From: Actinomycetes bacterium
GTDB lineage: Bacteria; Actinomycetota; Acidimicrobiia; Acidimicrobiales; Palsa-688
DNA length: 63,361 nt
Reading direction: 5' to 3'
NCBI GenBank assembly: GCA_021808665.1
Contig: JAKBBA010000023.1
Span: 1-63,361, forward strand
Positions within the stretch are counted from its first letter, which is position 1. Each line of letters opens with the position of its first letter. The position numbers and the translations under genes are program-made. Shown one piece after another: positions 48,351-57,299 of this stretch. The notes under the pieces were generated by a model. It saw nothing but the letters and a program-made list of their open reading frames with translations, was not told where the DNA came from and did no database searches.

Positions 48351-49567
48351 GCGAGTTCCTTTCTAGGAACATGAGCTTCGTGGGTTACACGGACCAAGGT
48401 GGTATGCCAGGTGGTACCCAGATCATGGTCCACAAGGGCTATGGCTACGTCGGAAAGAACGAGGGTGTCAGCATCCTAGATTTCCGCGATCCCCGCAACC
48501 CTCGCTCAGTCGGCTTCTTGGAGGGAGCACCCAACTCTTGGCACATCCACCTCCAAACTCACGAGAACCTGCTCTTGGTAATAGATTCGGTCGACTTTTA
48601 CATGGTCAAGCCTGAGGAGCGCGATTACTACGGTCACTCCGTAGCCGGCGTTCACAGCTCTTTGTATGGGGAGCGAGGAAAAGACTACGCCGCTGGGATG
48701 CGCGTCTATGACATATCGAATCCGGCTGAACCTCGCCTGATCGGTTACCTCGAAGTGCAAGGGTGCGGTCTGCACCGCATCTGGTACGACGGAGGGCGCT
48801 ACGCGTACGCATCAGCCCTGCTAGACGGCTTCAGCGACCACATTTTCCTAGCCATTGATCTCGCCGACCCTGCTAATCCCGTCGAGGCCGGACGCTGGTG
48901 GATTCCGGGGATGTGGGCCGAAGGCGGCGAGGAGCCGACCTGGACGAACCGGGTGGCATTGCATCACGCTGTAGTACGCGACGGGGTAGCGTACGGCGGT
49001 TGGCGTGACGGAGGCCTGACGATCCTCGATGTCAAAGATCCGGCCAGCCCACAGCTAGTCGTTCACCGAAACTGGTGTCCACCCTACGGCGGGGGCACCC
49101 ACTCATGTCTGCCTTTGCACGACAGGGATCTCCTAATTGTGGCTGACGAGGCGGTCTTGGATAACTGCGCGGACGGAATGAAGTACACCTGGGTCTTCGA
49201 CATCCGAGAGCCGACGAACCCTATAAGTATCTCCACTCTTCCGACCCCAAAGGAGCAGGACTACCCCTCTCAACCAGGTCACTTCGGACCTCACAACTTA
49301 CACGAGAACCGCGAAGGTAGCTTCGTTTCGTCTTCTTTGATCTGGGCGACCTATCAGAACGCTGGGCTGAGGCTCTTTAATATCGCCGACCCGTACCGGC
49401 CCGAAGAGCTCGGTTACTTCGTGCCGCCACCCCCGATCAAGATGACCGAGCGAAGGAAGAACCGCCCCAGAGCAACCCACACCGCTGACGTCTTCGTCGA
49501 CATTAATGGACTCGCTTACATAACCGACTACAACTCGGGCGTCTACGTAGTCGAGTACACCGGATAG
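48347..49567 (+). CDS. LVIVD-repeat beta-propeller protein
   Basis: 406 residues. Repeats of the LVIVD type run through the protein (VSILDFRDPRNPRSVGFLEG, MRVYDISNPAEPRLIGYLEV, LTILDVKDPASPQLV, LRLFNIADPYRPEELGYF). Each repeat is expected to form a propeller blade. Conserved histidines (SWHIHLQTH, GPHNLHENR, RATHTADVF) could bind a metal, as in selenium-binding-protein-like propellers. No signal peptide. Position between dehydrogenase and cupin genes suggests an enzymatic role, possibly lactonase- or oxidase-like, but that is inference. Confidence 0.75.
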   Translation: MSEFLSRNMSFVGYTDQGGMPGGTQIMVHKGYGYVGKNEGVSILDFRDPRNPRSVGFLEGAPNSWHIHLQTHENLLLVIDSVDFYMVKPEERDYYGHSVAGVHSSLYGERGKDYAAGMRVYDISNPAEPRLIGYLEVQGCGLHRIWYDGGRYAYASALLDGFSDHIFLAIDLADPANPVEAGRWWIPGMWAEGGEEPTWTNRVALHHAVVRDGVAYGGWRDGGLTILDVKDPASPQLVVHRNWCPPYGGGTHSCLPLHDRDLLIVADEAVLDNCADGMKYTWVFDIREPTNPISISTLPTPKEQDYPSQPGHFGPHNLHENREGSFVSSSLIWATYQNAGLRLFNIADPYRPEELGYFVPPPPIKMTERRKNRPRATHTADVFVDINGLAYITDYNSGVYVVEYTG

Positions 49568-49586
49568 ACCACTAAGAGGAGAACGA

Positions 49587-50495
49587 ATGGCATTCGTAAC
49601 ATCTGACCCCCGAGCCCGACTGACCTCCCTCGGGCCGTCCTCGAAACCCGTCGAAGCGTACGGTGCTGCTTCCTACGCCAAGTTCTACGAAACTAACCCT
49701 CAGATCGAAACCGAAGCTGAGCGTTCGTGGATCGCAAGAGGCCAGCACTTCGTTGTGGTTTACAGCGAACTGCGAAAGGACTCTGGCGTGGCGAGATCAA
49801 ACGAGCAGGACGAATATTTCCTCCTTGTCCCTGATCCGGCCGCTTCGCTGCAAGTGTCATCGGGCGGCCAAAGCACGAAAGTTCCTGGTAACTCGGTAGT
49901 TATCGTCGCCCCAGGAGACAGCTCAGTCGAAGCTCTCAGCGACACGACCATTGTGCGCATATTCACGTCGCGGGCGTCGGACCTCGCAGCTCGGGCATCA
50001 AACGCCGCCAGCTATGAGGTCGACGCTCCGAACCTGCTACCCCTCGAATCGTGGCCGGAGCCCGTCGAAGGTTACAAGACTAGAGTTTACGGTCTAGACG
50101 TCCCCAACGTTCCCGAACGGTTCGGTCGGATATGGCGAACCAGATGCCTGATGATCAACTACTCCTACCCGCGTCCGGGTCCTCGCGACGTGCGCAAGAT
50201 GTCTCCGCACACCCACGAAGGATTCGAGCAGGGATCTCTGTGCCTGTCAGGAACGTTCGTTCATCATCTCCGCTGGCCTTGGGGGACCGACGCCCGCCTG
50301 TGGCAAGAAGACACCCACGAGATATGCGCCGGGCCATCACTGGCGGTGATACCAGCACTGATCCTCCACACAAGCCAGCAGTGCGGCACAGGGATCAACC
50401 AACTTGTTGACATCTTCGCCCCGCCCCGTGAAGACTTCTCCGCCGAGGCAGGGTGGGTCCTCAACGCCGACGAATACCCGGCGGCTCCCCGATGA
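49587..50495 (+). CDS. Cupin-fold protein
   Basis: 302 residues, with AAGAGGAGAACGA before the ATG. Beta-rich sequence with a metal-ligand-like motif SPHTHEGFEQGSLCLSGTFV followed by HHLRWPWGTD and a later PALILHTSQQ, which fits a cupin or bicupin. Such proteins are isomerases, dioxygenases or regulators in sugar-acid and aromatic pathways. Its stop overlaps the next ATG. Confidence 0.6.
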   Translation: MAFVTSDPRARLTSLGPSSKPVEAYGAASYAKFYETNPQIETEAERSWIARGQHFVVVYSELRKDSGVARSNEQDEYFLLVPDPAASLQVSSGGQSTKVPGNSVVIVAPGDSSVEALSDTTIVRIFTSRASDLAARASNAASYEVDAPNLLPLESWPEPVEGYKTRVYGLDVPNVPERFGRIWRTRCLMINYSYPRPGPRDVRKMSPHTHEGFEQGSLCLSGTFVHHLRWPWGTDARLWQEDTHEICAGPSLAVIPALILHTSQQCGTGINQLVDIFAPPREDFSAEAGWVLNADEYPAAPR

Positions 50496-51088
50496 GAGTC
50501 CCAGCTCTCGACGAGAGTATCCTCCGACGACTCTCGGCGCTTTCCACCACCCTCCTTGGTGATGCGATGGACCGCATGGGCATACCAAGCGGGATCGGCC
50601 CCATCTGGCCCGGCGCTAGAGCTGTCGGGCCTGTCAGGACAGTCTGGACCGTCCCTGGGGATAACAAGAAGGTCCACGAAGCGATCGACCTTTGCGAACC
50701 CGGAGAGATGCTCGTCGTCGCTGGAGGTGGCGATACCACGAGGGCGCTTGTAGGAGAACTGATGGCCATCCGGGCCATGCACCGAGATGTCGCGGGATTC
50801 GTCATCGACGGCGCAGTACGAGACCGAGATGAACTAGCCGGGCTTGGCTTCCCAGTGTGGGCCCGGGGGGTGAGCCCCGCCGGGCCGTTCAAAAACGGCC
50901 CCGGCCACATCGACTGCCCAGTCGCAATAGGCCATGTCGTGGTCTGCCCCGGCGACATCATCGCCGGGGACAGCAACGGTCTGGCCGTCGTCGCCCGCAG
51001 CCAGCTCGGCGAAGTGTGTGCCCGCGCCGAGGAATTAGCCGCCGGTGAAGAAGCGAAACGCAAGTCCTACGAGCGCCAACACGCATGA
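50492..51088 (+). CDS. RraA-like / HMG-aldolase family protein
   Basis: 198 residues from ATG 50492, which overlaps the cupin stop by ATGA. The motifs TLLGDAMDRMG, GELMAIRAMHRDVAGFVIDG and AVRDRDEL match the RraA family that includes 4-hydroxy-4-methyl-2-oxoglutarate and 4-carboxy-4-hydroxy-2-oxoadipate aldolases, with the conserved R and D of the divalent metal and substrate site. In a catabolic operon the aldolase role is much more likely than RNase E inhibition. It would split a hydroxy-oxoacid to pyruvate or a related product. Confidence 0.8.
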   Translation: MRVPALDESILRRLSALSTTLLGDAMDRMGIPSGIGPIWPGARAVGPVRTVWTVPGDNKKVHEAIDLCEPGEMLVVAGGGDTTRALVGELMAIRAMHRDVAGFVIDGAVRDRDELAGLGFPVWARGVSPAGPFKNGPGHIDCPVAIGHVVVCPGDIIAGDSNGLAVVARSQLGEVCARAEELAAGEEAKRKSYERQHA

Positions 51089-51143
51089 GCACCGCACTCA
51101 CCATCGCACTTTTTGCTCAGTTGTCCCGGTACAGGAGGCCGAC

Positions 51144-51653
51144 ATGCCGGTAGTCGGCCTTAACCACGCAGTGCTATACGTGAGAGACGTTGAGCGCACC
51201 GCCAAGTTCTACATTGATCTCCTCGGGTTTGGCGTCCGCCACCAAGTTCCCAAACGCGCCGTGTTCCTGCACGCCCCCGGAAGTATCAACGATCATGATC
51301 TCGCAGTGTTCGCCGTCGGCGATGACGCCGCAGCTTCTAACGCCGGGCTCCAAGCGGTCGGCTTGTACCATCTAGGATGGGAGGTCGACACGCTCAAGGA
51401 GTTGCAACGTCTTCAAACCGTTCTCGACGAGGCGGGCGCTCTAGTAGGAAGCTCAGATCATGGGGCCTCGAAATCGCTTTATGCGAAAGACCCTGACGGT
51501 CTTGAATTCGAAGTTGCTTGGATGGTTCCCCTGGCGGACTATCCAGGACTGAACGGATCAGGACGCAGTCCTCTCGACATCACCGGCGAAATCATCCGCT
51601 ACGGAGCGACAACGCTGTCGAACTGCTTCGCCGTGCGCCGCCGTTCGAACTAA
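51144..51653 (+). CDS. VOC/glyoxalase-fold protein
   Basis: 169 residues from ATG 51144, with ACAGGAGGCC upstream. The opening LNHAVLYVRDVERTAKFYID, YHLGWEVDT in the middle and DPDGLEFEVAW near the end give the His, His and Glu metal ligands of the vicinal oxygen chelate fold. Possible functions are ring-cleavage dioxygenase, lyase or epimerase. A single VOC module of this size cannot be assigned further. Confidence 0.8.
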   Translation: MPVVGLNHAVLYVRDVERTAKFYIDLLGFGVRHQVPKRAVFLHAPGSINDHDLAVFAVGDDAAASNAGLQAVGLYHLGWEVDTLKELQRLQTVLDEAGALVGSSDHGASKSLYAKDPDGLEFEVAWMVPLADYPGLNGSGRSPLDITGEIIRYGATTLSNCFAVRRRSN

Positions 51654-51700
51654 AACACCAACCCATTCCCACTAGCTGTCACCAACGGAGATTTTGACAA

Positions 51701-52636
51701 GTGGAACTTCGAATCATGATCGAACCTCAACAGGGCGCTACCTACGAATCACAGCTGAGGTTCGCTCAGCACGCAGAAGAACTCGGCTTCGAAGGCTTCT
51801 TCAGGTCAGATCACTTCCAGCGTATCGGGCCGGGAGACCCAGGTGTCGGACCGAGCGACGCTTGGTTGACCCTGGCGGGTATCGCAAGAGAAACCAAGTC
51901 GATCCGCCTGGGCACGATGCTTTCGAGCTCGACGTTCCGGTTGCCGGGCGTGCTCGCAGTTCAGGTTGCGCAACTCGATGCTATGAGCGACGGCCGCCTC
52001 GAAGTTGGGCTCGGCGCCGGATGGTACGAATCTGAACACACCTCGTACGGAATACCCTTCCCGTCCGCTCCCGAACGTCGCCAACGCTGGGAGGAGCAAC
52101 TCGATATTCTCACAGGGATATGGGCAACGCCTCCCGGAGAGACTTTCACTTATCGAGGCAGCTTCTACGTTCTCGACGGCTGCCCCTGCCTTCCACGACC
52201 GATCCAAGAACCTCACCCGCCGCTCATCGTGGGAGGCAAAGGCCCGAAACGTACACCGCATATCGCCGCAAAGTACGCGAACGAGTACAATATAGCCTTT
52301 GATTCCCTTGAGAACGAAGCGGCGCAGTTCGAACGTGTCCGCGCCGCTTGCCAAGAGATGGGACGAGACCCGTCGAGCCTGGCTCTGTCCGTGGCCGTCA
52401 CCACAGCCGCGGGCGAGAACACCTCGCAGGTCGCCTCCCGGATCGCTCGTATCGATGACGACCGGCAGCGCCTCGAGAAGGGTCCTGGACTGGTAGGAAC
52501 ACCCGCCGAGCTCCAAGAGCGAATCGCGCTATATGAAGGAATGGGTGTCACTCGGCTGTATTTGCAGATGAAAGATCTCGACGACACCGACCAGTTGGAG
52601 TTGATCGCAAAAAGCGTGCCTATCCGGTCAAACTGA
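51701..52636 (+). CDS. LLM-class flavin- or F420-dependent oxidoreductase
   Basis: 311 residues from GTG 51701 with ACGGAG upstream. A luciferase-like TIM barrel: FAQHAEELGFEGFFRSDHF at the start, VAQLDAMSDGRLEVGLGAGW in the middle, PPLIVGGKGPKRTPHIAAKY, and a C-terminal LVGTPAELQERIALYEGMG block. These features are typical of actinobacterial F420-dependent enzymes. It may carry out a reduction or oxidation step in the catabolic pathway. The stop codon lies in the palindrome before the GntR gene. Confidence 0.85.
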   Translation: MELRIMIEPQQGATYESQLRFAQHAEELGFEGFFRSDHFQRIGPGDPGVGPSDAWLTLAGIARETKSIRLGTMLSSSTFRLPGVLAVQVAQLDAMSDGRLEVGLGAGWYESEHTSYGIPFPSAPERRQRWEEQLDILTGIWATPPGETFTYRGSFYVLDGCPCLPRPIQEPHPPLIVGGKGPKRTPHIAAKYANEYNIAFDSLENEAAQFERVRAACQEMGRDPSSLALSVAVTTAAGENTSQVASRIARIDDDRQRLEKGPGLVGTPAELQERIALYEGMGVTRLYLQMKDLDDTDQLELIAKSVPIRSN

Positions 52637-52650
52637 CCTAAAGTTAGGTC
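52635..52650. promoter_or_regulatory. Perfect 16-bp palindrome before the GntR gene
   Basis: GACCTAA and TTAGGTC are separated by AG and end directly against the GTG at 52651. It is a probable operator for autoregulation by the GntR protein, or a hairpin controlling its translation. Confidence 0.45.
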
Positions 52651-53445
52651 GTGCCACGCCCGGGAATTGTCGTCAACTCGGTACACAACCGGCTTCGCGA
52701 GGACATCCTGTCCGGGCATATCCAGCCAGGGGTGTATCTCTCGCAGGTGCAGCTGGCTGAGCGCTACGGCGTGAGCAGGACACCGCTTAGGGAAGCACTG
52801 CGGATGCTGCAAGAAGAGGGGATCATAACCGCAACCCATAATCACCGTGTTCGTGTCCGTGAGGTCAACCTGGACGACGTCGAGGGTATCTCAGCGCAGA
52901 GGATACTTCTGTCATCGCTGGCGACCTATATCACGGTGTCGTCAGTCAACTGGCGGGCCGGTTATGATCTGGAAGCATGTTTGGAGAGGCTCGAGGTTGC
53001 CTCGGCCGCCGGTGACGCAGAAGCTTGGCATCAGGCCGACCTGGCGTTTCACTCCGCCCACCAAGAGCTAGCACCGCCATCCATACGTGACGACCTCGAC
53101 CGGCTCGGGCAGCGCGACGAGTTGTACAAGACTATTTGGATGCGGACCGACCGCCATACTGACCCCCAAACCGTTGAGGAGCACTACTCGATAGCCACCG
53201 CGAGTCTCGCCGGCGACGCCGGCGAAGCAATGCGAGCCGTAGCGAGGCATAGAGCAAGAATCGGACTGTCGGTGATGGCGCGGGCCGTTCCAGAAAGGGA
53301 ACCGGCGACCATTCGCGCGGCCCTCCAAGTAGTCCTGGGCTCCGTAGCCGGCTCTCAGCTGAAGCCGGAGAGACACCCCCTTATCCCCGTAAAGGAGACG
53401 AGGAGAGCCCCCAGCCGTACTGGCCGGACCAAAGCCACCGGCTAA
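52651..53445 (+). CDS. GntR-family regulator with FCD-like domain
   Basis: 264 residues from GTG 52651. A winged helix at about 10-75 has LREDILSGHIQPGVYLSQVQ and LAERYGVSRTPLREALRMLQ. A helical ligand-binding part follows, with DLAFHSAHQELAPP and EEHYSIATASLAGDAGEAM resembling FCD domains, which bind carboxylic acids with a metal. It closes the metabolic operon and probably controls it in response to a pathway acid. The tail is basic. Confidence 0.85.
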   Translation: MPRPGIVVNSVHNRLREDILSGHIQPGVYLSQVQLAERYGVSRTPLREALRMLQEEGIITATHNHRVRVREVNLDDVEGISAQRILLSSLATYITVSSVNWRAGYDLEACLERLEVASAAGDAEAWHQADLAFHSAHQELAPPSIRDDLDRLGQRDELYKTIWMRTDRHTDPQTVEEHYSIATASLAGDAGEAMRAVARHRARIGLSVMARAVPEREPATIRAALQVVLGSVAGSQLKPERHPLIPVKETRRAPSRTGRTKATG

Positions 53446-54337
53446 GGGGACTCCTGCTCTGTCTTATCTTGCCTCGCAGCATCCGCTGAATAGCGTGCTA
53501 TCCCTGTCGAGTCCGTTGGCAGGTCAGAGGACGTGCAGTGGCAGGGAAGAGGTTCGGGGCGGGCCGTCGCCGTCTACGGATGGGCGAGAGCAGAAATGAA
53601 GTGTTATCACTTCTAAGAGGTGCCCGCCGCAGGATGAAAGAGCCGATCTCGGGCAGCGTTGACTGGAGAAACCGGTCAGAGTACTCGGCGTTTACCGCCC
53701 ACCAGGCTGAACATGGATGCCAGCGACTAAAGGCAGGTTGGAGCCCCGGCCCGCCCACGGCAAAAGCTCTTCGCTGACACAGTCGGGACGGTGTTGAAGG
53801 AGGTTGAGGAGGCCAGGGGCCGAGGGTTCTCCCATACTTAGCTCTGCTCTCGACCGGAGGTCCAAGCCAGTTACAGCCATCGCATGCCCGTGAGTCATGG
53901 CTGTCAACCCCTAGACTGTCAGCGCATTCTCGCCGGCGCTCGTGCGTCTGGCGAGCGCTTACCGGATCGCTTTTCCTTCGGGTCGAGTGATCCACGTCGA
54001 CGTCAGGATCGCCCCAGCCGCCGAATACTTGTATCCCCACCACCCGCCGGGCGTTCTCGACAAGCGCACCAGCCTCGCGCGGCTATCCATGCGCCGGCAC
54101 AGGATACATTCCAAGTCGGCCGGTGTGATTTAAAAGGACTGTCGGCTGCGGTGAAATGCCCTTGTCGGCTCGGGATGGTGGTCGCGCAGTTGCCGCTAGG
54201 AATGGAACGGCCGGGGTTAGAGTGGGATGTGACACGACGGCAGGACCTCTGGTGTTGCCACCACCGACTCAGCGTGATCTTGAAGTTCTCTTAGCGGCTT
54301 TGACGCTTTCGCCGGGGACGATCGGGTCGGAGCGGAC
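53446..54337. other. Region without a supported gene
   Basis: About 890 bases. Frames on both strands are short and rich in R, P and S. It is probably decayed DNA between the metabolic island and the HNH pseudogene. Confidence 0.4.
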
Positions 54338-54831
54338 GCTATAACTGCCGGGCTCGCCAGGTGGCTACCGCTGCGAGCGGCTCGGTGGGGAAGCCCGCTT
54401 GCCGTCCAAGCGGCGGCCTTGCGACGCGACCGGTTCTGTTGTCGTTATTGCGGGGCTTGCACAGTGCCGGTGCGCGTGTTGAGGGTGGCTGCTTTGGTAT
54501 AGCCCGACTATCTACCTTATATCCCCTAATTGGAGGGTCGACTCGATGCACCCGCTGTTCGCGACCATCGTGGGGACCTTCAACCACGTGAACCCCCCAA
54601 GCTCACGGCCGTGACGACGTCAGCGCGTAGAACGTGGTTACCGCACGCCGGGTGTGCAATGTCCGAAAGATTGACCTCAGCGTCGACAGCCTCAGATGGC
54701 GCCTCGGGGAGCCTGACACCTCGTCGGACTGGGATGGTCTCACTGGTGTCTCGGAACGCCGTGGGAGCAAGCCCTACATGAAGCCACCCACAGGCACGTT
54801 CGCTACCACACCAGATGGCTGCGGCTGCTAG
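54338..54831 (+). pseudogene. HNH endonuclease, decayed
   Basis: Pieces of a known actinobacterial HNH family are readable across frames: AVQAAALRRDRFCCRYCGAC (zinc CxxC), VPVRVLRVAALV then an in-frame TAG, PDYLPYIP, a frame change, NWRVDSMHPLFATIVGTFNH with the HNH histidine, another change, then VCNVRKIDLSVDSLRWRL and SDWDGLTG. At least one stop and two frame changes show it is inactive. Confidence 0.65.
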
Positions 54832-54898
54832 TCGCCTGAGAGCCGCGCGTAGCATGCTTTGGACTCTCGCACAGCGCCGACTGGCGGCCTGTTCGTCT

Positions 54899-56392
54899 CT
54901 AACAGGACACAGCGGGATTTTCGGGTGTTGTGGCGGCGATCCACGCTTGGGACTGCTGGTGGCTCATCGAGTAGTAGGCTTCACCCGCCTCCGCGGACCA
55001 TTCTCGCTCGACCGGCCAGTTTGCATGGCCGAATCGTTTCTTCACCATGACGGTCAAAGAAGCGAGGTCGGCGCGCAGGACGTTTCTGTCTCGCCCAGTG
55101 GCATCGACGACGTCGGCGTATCCGACTGCTTGGCCGGGGCGGGCAGCGCAAAGGTCGAGCACGCCCCGCACTCCCGGGTTCACGGTTACTTCTGCTAGCT
55201 GCGCGTAGTCGTCGCCGTTCCATTCCAAGGTCGGGTAGCGCTGGGTGGCGGTAAAAGCGACGTTGGAGCGGGGGACGACAGTGAAGTCCTCGACTGTCGG
55301 CAGCGGGAAGAGCTGGCTGACAGTGACGAGCGTCTCTGAAGCGGTCCGGTACGCTTGGAATCGGACGAGGGTGATGTTAAGGCCCATCTCTCGAAGCCAG
55401 ACCGCTGTAGCGGTCACGACAGGCGGAAATGACGCTGCCAGAAGGACTATCCGGGGTTGGCGGAGAGTCTCCACGGTGAGGCTTTTAGCCTCGGTGTGCT
55501 CCTCTAAGGCGTTGAGCGCCTCGTCGTCAGTGACGGCGGGTCCTCGCGACGCCAAGAACCGTGCGTGCTGGGATGCGAGAGATTCCGCTGTGAAACGGCT
55601 GGCCATCGCCGCGTACTTGACCGCTTGCATCTCGACAGTGTCAGGAGCGGCGCCCCTCTTAAGCTCTGCGACAACAAGCTGGCCAGACCGGTCGAGGCCC
55701 AAAACGTCTAGGCGGTCAAGGGGGTTTCCGCCCGATGACCACCACCGGTCGAACTCGAACGTGACGATCATGATGCCAGGTCCAAGTATGGAAGGGTGAG
55801 CGAGCACCCACTCTTGAAGATGGGCGCGCTCGGTCAGCCCGACCTCCGAGAGACTCACCGGTGTCGCCGAACGAGCCCACCAAGACGACCGCAGCGAGAA
55901 GACACCCATCCACACTGTCTTTGCGGGAAGGTCCCTGCCTGGCATGACGATTAGCGTTCTCGGCTCGTGGCGGCTGTCTGCGCCGCCCGTTTGCAGGCGG
56001 ACCCGGACTGATGCTCGCCGCTGCGGGTCCATCAGCTGTTGTTGATGGCTCGGGTCGCCGCTTCGTATGAACTGCTCGAATAGTGCCGACGCCTCTTCGA
56101 TGGGGTAGCCGGCGTCGGTGAGCGCGTCGTTCCATTCCTCAAGTAGGTCGGCCTCGATCATCGTGTGTGCAAATGCCTCGTGGAACAGAGTGGTCGGTAT
56201 TTCGGCTCTGGTGAGATGGAACGCCAACCTCTGCTGGAGCATGTTGATTCCAAGCTCTGAGAGGCACGCGAGCCGGTCCGACCCTGCTGCGAGGGCGGTC
56301 TCTGCGCTGCCGATTCGATCAAGCCGGGCTACGCAGTATCCGAGGTGCGCGAGTTGTGGGAGGGGCATGCGATCGAAGAACCCGTTCCCCAC
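54899..56392 (-). CDS. Cassette B third protein, main part, fused to a NucS-like nuclease domain
   Basis: 497 residues from GTG 56392, 5 bases after the stop of the preceding frame. Residues 1-150 (LACLSELGINMLQQRLAFHL, FHEAFAHTMIEADLLEEW) continue the short frame at 56398-56634, so a frameshift probably splits one gene. From about residue 150 a second module begins; ATGs at 55945 and 55909 could be its own starts. It resembles DUF91/NucS-type PD-(D/E)XK nucleases: ERAHLQEWVLAHPSILGPG, D229 in RLDVLGLD, and E243-L-K245 in LVVAELKRG. Product: probable DNA nuclease linked to the cassette. Confidence 0.6.
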   Translation of the reverse strand: MGNGFFDRMPLPQLAHLGYCVARLDRIGSAETALAAGSDRLACLSELGINMLQQRLAFHLTRAEIPTTLFHEAFAHTMIEADLLEEWNDALTDAGYPIEEASALFEQFIRSGDPSHQQQLMDPQRRASVRVRLQTGGADSRHEPRTLIVMPGRDLPAKTVWMGVFSLRSSWWARSATPVSLSEVGLTERAHLQEWVLAHPSILGPGIMIVTFEFDRWWSSGGNPLDRLDVLGLDRSGQLVVAELKRGAAPDTVEMQAVKYAAMASRFTAESLASQHARFLASRGPAVTDDEALNALEEHTEAKSLTVETLRQPRIVLLAASFPPVVTATAVWLREMGLNITLVRFQAYRTASETLVTVSQLFPLPTVEDFTVVPRSNVAFTATQRYPTLEWNGDDYAQLAEVTVNPGVRGVLDLCAARPGQAVGYADVVDATGRDRNVLRADLASLTVMVKKRFGHANWPVEREWSAEAGEAYYSMSHQQSQAWIAATTPENPAVSC

Positions 56393-56397
56393 TGCTT

Positions 56398-56634
56398 TTA
56401 GCTGACCTGCTGGTGGGGGGTGACAGCGGCCATGAGCATCCGGTCGAGCAGGCGGCCGGAGCTTCCGCGGATGGCACAAGGATGCGCTAGCACGACGGCC
56501 GGGCCGCCGTCTTGGACTCCCGGTATAGGAACATCGGCGGTTACGTCGCCGGTGAAGCGCGGCCGGTTGGGATTAACCTCCTCACCCCGAGCGAGGTAGA
56601 GCTCTTCCGCTTCCGTGTAGGTAGCGAGTGTCAC
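56398..56634 (-). CDS. Cassette B third protein, N-terminal part (probable frameshift)
   Basis: 78 residues. GTG 56634 overlaps the stop of the HTH gene by GTGA, as in cassette A. It reads RFTGDVTADVPIPGVQDGG and then AVVLAHPCAIRG with Cys53, matching GDVVAGPPYFYW and IATQTCDI in the cassette A gene. The frame stops at 56398 right after a run of six C (ACCCCCCACC on this strand), where a one-base change would join it to the frame at 54899-56392. Frameshift mutation, recoding and sequencing error remain possible. Confidence 0.6.
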   Translation of the reverse strand: MTLATYTEAEELYLARGEEVNPNRPRFTGDVTADVPIPGVQDGGPAVVLAHPCAIRGSSGRLLDRMLMAAVTPHQQVS

Positions 56635-57299
56635 CGATCACTAGTCGACCGGAGGCGAATGGCCGGCTGTCCGTCACCGGCGAAGAAGACCTCGTAGTCG
56701 GATCTGTAACGATCCCTCCAGCCGGGCTCTGCTCGGTCGAGCGCTTCGTGGGGGGTGACGTGCTCGCCGGCCAGTTCGAAGATCTCAAAGCGCTGCCCTT
56801 GGATGTACAGGTCGATTCCAGTTACGGGAGCATCTCGGCTGATCGGCATCTCCATCCAAGACGCCACGTCGGCAACGTGGTGATCTTCGCTGAGTATGTG
56901 CAAAAACGCTGCGAGCTCGGCGATGTGACGGCGGTGCTCTCCGGTGGGGGGCTCACCCTGCCTCCACCGGCGCAAGGCGGGGACCGATACGCCGATCATC
57001 CTCGCAACGTCCCGCCAGCCGAAGCCGAGGCCATTTATCTCTCTGAGAAGCTCGGCGGGCGCTCGTTTGGCCACTTTCGCCGTGTGGGCGTCAAGCTGCA
57101 CTCTAAACGCCAGGCGATGGACGTCGCCGAGGTCGGATGCCTCCACAGCGTCGACGTTGCGAAGATGTCCCACCTGCTCGGTCAGCTCCCGCGCTTCATG
57201 GACCAGGTCTTCGATGCTGCGGGTCTTTGATACCTGGAGTTCAGGCGGTGGCGCAACACTTTCCGCGCCCGTCGGGTCTTGCTGCAGGGTGTCGGTCAC
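56631..57299 (-). CDS. HTH-domain protein, cassette B gene 2
   Basis: 222 residues from GTG 57299, preceded by AAAAGGAGC and overlapping the TIGR04255 stop. A helix-turn-helix at about 95-118 reads WRDVARMIGVSVPALRRWRQ, followed by HIAELAAFLHIL. These align with the same parts of the cassette A HTH protein. Upstream residues 30-90 are helical and downstream residues 150-222 mixed. Likely the DNA-binding partner and autoregulator of cassette B. Confidence 0.7.
   Translation of the reverse strand: MTDTLQQDPTGAESVAPPPELQVSKTRSIEDLVHEARELTEQVGHLRNVDAVEASDLGDVHRLAFRVQLDAHTAKVAKRAPAELLREINGLGFGWRDVARMIGVSVPALRRWRQGEPPTGEHRRHIAELAAFLHILSEDHHVADVASWMEMPISRDAPVTGIDLYIQGQRFEIFELAGEHVTPHEALDRAEPGWRDRYRSDYEVFFAGDGQPAIRLRSTSDR

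Noticed and set aside
53498..54043. 181-codon minus-strand frame
   Set aside because: Composition is unlike a protein (W/R/P-rich low-information sequence) and no start signal is present.
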